Source of the DNA: Acanthopleuribacter pedis
GTDB lineage: Bacteria; Acidobacteriota; Holophagae; Acanthopleuribacterales; Acanthopleuribacteraceae
Length of the DNA: 64,000 nucleotides
Assembly: GCF_017377855.1 (NCBI RefSeq)
Contig: NZ_JAFREP010000014.1
Span: forward strand, 248,001-312,000
Direction: 5' to 3'
Shown: positions 61,717 to 64,000 of the stretch, one piece after another
Layout of the letters: every line of letters begins with the position of its first letter
Numbering within the stretch: position 1 is the stretch's first letter
The notes under the pieces: model-generated
What the model was told of the DNA's origin: nothing
The model's database searches: none
The model's input: only the letters and a program-made list of their open reading frames with translations
Program-made: the position numbers and the translations under genes

Positions 61717-63781
61717 AACAAGGTTCTGGCAGTTACCGGAGACGGAGGTCCCCGAGGCTTTGGCCCGTTTGGCCTGGCTGGCGAGTGTTGCCGAATTGGA
61801 AGATCCGCCGTGGCTTGAGGTGGTTCCCTCCGCTTTTGGGCTCCAGCTTATCCTGTTGTTGCCGGTGGTACCGGTTTACGAGGAGGTGGCCGCGCGCTGT
61901 GCCCAGGAACTGGGCCGCGTATTGCGTCAAGGTCCGGCCGGCGGGCAAGCCATGCCGCTTGCCCCGGCGTGTTCCATGCTGGTCCACCACCTTGCAGGTG
62001 ATCGATCCCTTGATGAAACCATCCCGGCCCATCACCTGGTGATCAGCGATTCCGGGGATCGCGAGGCCCTCGGGCAATGGTTTACCCTGTTGCGGGACCA
62101 TGCCACCGCCGTACGGGTGGCGACCGCTGAAAACAGCGAGGGCGAACGGCTGACATTGTTCCACGTGTTGGACGATACCCGCCGGCGATCCCTTTTCCAG
62201 GCGTTGCTCGCCTCGGGGCGTTTGGATGAAACCGTGGTTTTGCAGGGCTTTGTGCTGGGTAACCTGCAACTGTTTGTCGGCCGCAACCAACGGCTGCTCG
62301 ATACAGCCGTGATGCAGCAACTCGTATATTTATGTGCTCAAAAACCGGCGTGGTTCGGGTTCCGGCGCGAGATTCGCCGCGAGGGTTTGTTTGCCGCCTT
62401 TGACGATGGTTTGACCGGCGGCGGTGACGGTCAGATCGACCCAGTCTGGCGTTTTTGGCCGCTTTCCGATTTAGATTTCACCGGCCACGAGCAGTTAGAA
62501 ACCAAACAGTCCGCGTCGCAAATGGGTTACCAGCAGGTTTCGCTGAACAACAGCCGTGCCGCCATGCTTGAACTGGCGGACACGCTCCAGGCACAAGCCG
62601 AGGAGGCCGGACGGCGTTTGAGCTTGCGCACCATGCCCGTGGTGGAAGAGTCGGGTTTCGAGCGCCGCGCGTTACGGGAACGCATCGCTGAATTGGAATA
62701 CCGGTTGGCGTTTTTGGATCGCGCCGAGACGCCTCAGCCATGGCTCTGGCGGTTTGACCAAAGCCGGTTGCCGCTGCTGGCCGAGATCTTGCGCGGTTTG
62801 CCCAGCCAACTCCTGGTAGACGGTCCTTTGCGGTATGGGTTCTTTGCCGATGAATTTCAGCCAGGTGGTTATCATTACCTGTTGGTTCCGGGCGACCAGA
62901 TGCTTTTGGAAGACGATGTCTTGTATCGGGTCTTGCATGAAGAAGGGGAAGGCTGCGCCTTTCAGCTCGATCCCTATTGGGCGCGGTACTACGGTGAAAC
63001 CACCGGGGAATGCGCGGTTTACGTCCCTCGCGGTCAGGCCTTATTCCCTCCATTGCACCAGTGGGAGCCCAACAACAATGCGGCGTTTTTCCGGCACATG
63101 GTCACCCGTTGGTTTGCCGATGAAGGGCCTCGCGTTTCGATTCCCACCATGCCGCTGTACCTGTTTGAAGCGGATCCTTTTCACCCGGAACGGCTTCGTT
63201 TGCAGGTTTTGGACAACGAGGCGTTTGTGCCGTTGCGAACGCGGTTGGGCTGGCTGAACACGAACCTAAGCATCGCACGCCATGTGGATCAACAGGATTG
63301 GCCGGCGGCGCTGGGTGATCAGGCGCGGCGAACTGATCTGAACCGCGCTATGGAGCAGCGGTTGGCCGAGGCCGAACAGGCTTTTGATGAAGAAGCACGT
63401 CGGCTGGGTCGCACGGTGAGTGCTCAGGTACAGGATTTATTCGCCTTGCTCACGCGCGAAAGCCAGAGTGTGATGGAGGAGGCTTGGCGCACGGCCGACG
63501 AACTCTCGCGTTTGAAGCAGGGGTTGACGCGGTTGACCCATGTTAAAAAAGATATGGATGAAATGCTGGAAGAGGCCGAGGACCATTTGCGTGAAACCGA
63601 ACAACAATCCTCGGCCTTGTCGCGCGAGTTGCAGGTTTTGGAGACCAAACTCAAGCAGGCGATGCGCGCGCGGCGACGGATGAGCGATGAGGTGATGGAC
63701 GAGGTGCGGGCCTTGCAGGAACTCCACGACGATTTGAAAATGCGTTTTGCCAAAATGCTCAAACCGGGTCAGGACCCATGA
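61709..63781 (+). CDS. Large MoxR-operon protein with a C-terminal coiled coil
   Basis: A 690-residue protein. GTG 61709 fits the ggagag site; GTG 61706 is also possible. It overlaps the preceding gene by 8 bases. The N-terminal about 500 residues have no recognised domain (motifs such as WRFWPLSDLDFTGHEQLE, HYLLVPGDQMLLEDD, and ECAVYVPRGQALFPPLHQW). The last about 160 residues are a clear coiled coil (ELSRLKQGLTRLTHVKKD, DEMLEEAEDHLRETEQQSS, VLETKLKQAMRARRRMSDE). No membrane helix. It may be a scaffold or effector for the MoxR complex. The stop overlaps the next ATG by ATGA. Confidence 0.6.
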   Translation: MAETRFWQLPETEVPEALARLAWLASVAELEDPPWLEVVPSAFGLQLILLLPVVPVYEEVAARCAQELGRVLRQGPAGGQAMPLAPACSMLVHHLAGDRSLDETIPAHHLVISDSGDREALGQWFTLLRDHATAVRVATAENSEGERLTLFHVLDDTRRRSLFQALLASGRLDETVVLQGFVLGNLQLFVGRNQRLLDTAVMQQLVYLCAQKPAWFGFRREIRREGLFAAFDDGLTGGGDGQIDPVWRFWPLSDLDFTGHEQLETKQSASQMGYQQVSLNNSRAAMLELADTLQAQAEEAGRRLSLRTMPVVEESGFERRALRERIAELEYRLAFLDRAETPQPWLWRFDQSRLPLLAEILRGLPSQLLVDGPLRYGFFADEFQPGGYHYLLVPGDQMLLEDDVLYRVLHEEGEGCAFQLDPYWARYYGETTGECAVYVPRGQALFPPLHQWEPNNNAAFFRHMVTRWFADEGPRVSIPTMPLYLFEADPFHPERLRLQVLDNEAFVPLRTRLGWLNTNLSIARHVDQQDWPAALGDQARRTDLNRAMEQRLAEAEQAFDEEARRLGRTVSAQVQDLFALLTRESQSVMEEAWRTADELSRLKQGLTRLTHVKKDMDEMLEEAEDHLRETEQQSSALSRELQVLETKLKQAMRARRRMSDEVMDEVRALQELHDDLKMRFAKMLKPGQDP

Positions 63782-64000
63782 GCGGGGAAGAGACGCCGAA
63801 GCCGCTGTTGGAAGCGGTCCAAGAGGAGCTTAACCAAGGCCGGCTCAAACGGCGCGAGCATCTGAAGTCGATTCGCGCCGCGGCGTATGAGTCAGAAACC
63901 GTGGTGGAGGACTGGCCCACGCTTCGCAAGAACCTAACCGGGCACGTTTTTCCCAAGATGCACGCTTGGGTTAAGGAAATTCGCGCCGTGGTTAAGCCGG
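63778..64000 (+). CDS. Next MoxR-operon gene, truncated by the window end
   Basis: The ATG lies in the ATGA overlap with the previous stop and the frame stays open to the window edge. The visible 74 residues (MSGEETPKPLLEAVQEELNQ, GRLKRREHLKSIRAAAYESE, later PTLRKNLTGHVFPKM) are helical and highly charged, without a known motif. The overlap shows it belongs to the operon. Its function cannot be guessed from this part. Confidence 0.6.
   Translation, partial: MSGEETPKPLLEAVQEELNQGRLKRREHLKSIRAAAYESETVVEDWPTLRKNLTGHVFPKMHAWVKEIRAVVKP

Overview
The window looks like chromosomal DNA of a GC-rich, Gram-negative, free-living heterotroph. A TonB-dependent receptor, an outer-membrane beta-barrel protein, lipobox and signal-peptide proteins, eukaryote-like Ser/Thr kinases (one fused to an FGE/sulfatase-modifying domain), FHA/GAF/HD-GYP and GAF/histidine-kinase sensors, and a Bacteroidota/Acidobacteriota-style ParE/ParC pair together suggest Acidobacteriota, perhaps an Acanthopleuribacter-like lineage. 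That placement is inference; no rRNA or tRNA gene is in the window. No insertion sequence, prophage or CRISPR array was seen. Accessory character comes instead from small secreted paralogues, short dispersed intergenic repeats and undescribed gene cassettes.

Layout. 1-3.2 kb: end of a cyclophilin, an elongation factor P with an EfpL/YeiP-type loop, an outer-membrane protein and a small secreted protein. 3.7-7.5 kb: topoisomerase IV (parE-parC). 8.2-13.5 kb: a transmembrane Ser/Thr kinase-FGE protein convergent with an FHA-GAF-HD-GYP protein, then a TetR regulator. 14.0-19.1 kb: a beta-oxidation operon (thiolase, FadJ-type multienzyme, acyl-CoA dehydrogenase fused to SCP2), divergent from the TetR gene, with a recognisable sigma70 promoter and a strong terminator. 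19.2-22.4 kb: a haem-type TonB receptor preceded by a DUF6607-like secreted protein, with a Fur-box-like palindrome upstream. 22.5-24.3 kb: a methyltransferase and an orphan gene. 24.5-29.6 kb: a penicillin-acylase-family enzyme, a phosphodiester-glycosidase-like protein and a secreted DUF6174-like protein; the first and third share one N-terminal module.

30-37.4 kb: a tiny ORF, a repeat-rich gap, the ABC-F protein Uup, a DNA/RNA nuclease with a lamin-tail domain, an orphan ABC ATPase, and a divergent three-gene cassette (radical SAM plus two ThuA/GATase-like paralogues). 37.5-47.1 kb: a beta-propeller/esterase fusion, a coiled-coil membrane protein, a helical-repeat protein ending in a receiver domain, a large protein with a decayed M48-like motif, and a GFA-family protein. 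47.5-53 kb: a HAMP-Ser/Thr kinase, a Pro-rich lipoprotein with a cupredoxin domain, and a GAF histidine kinase. 53.4-57.8 kb: YceH, three tandem small secreted paralogues, a BlaI-type repressor with an apparent self-operator, zinc-ribbon proteins and another secreted protein. 58.1 kb to the end: a tightly overlapping operon of at least five genes around a MoxR-type AAA+ ATPase, which runs off the window.

The best candidates for undescribed systems are the MoxR-centred operon (58117-64000) and the radical SAM/paired ThuA-like cassette (35141-37376). Family names come from remembered motifs, not from searches. Lengths and starts were checked by eye against ribosome-binding sites.
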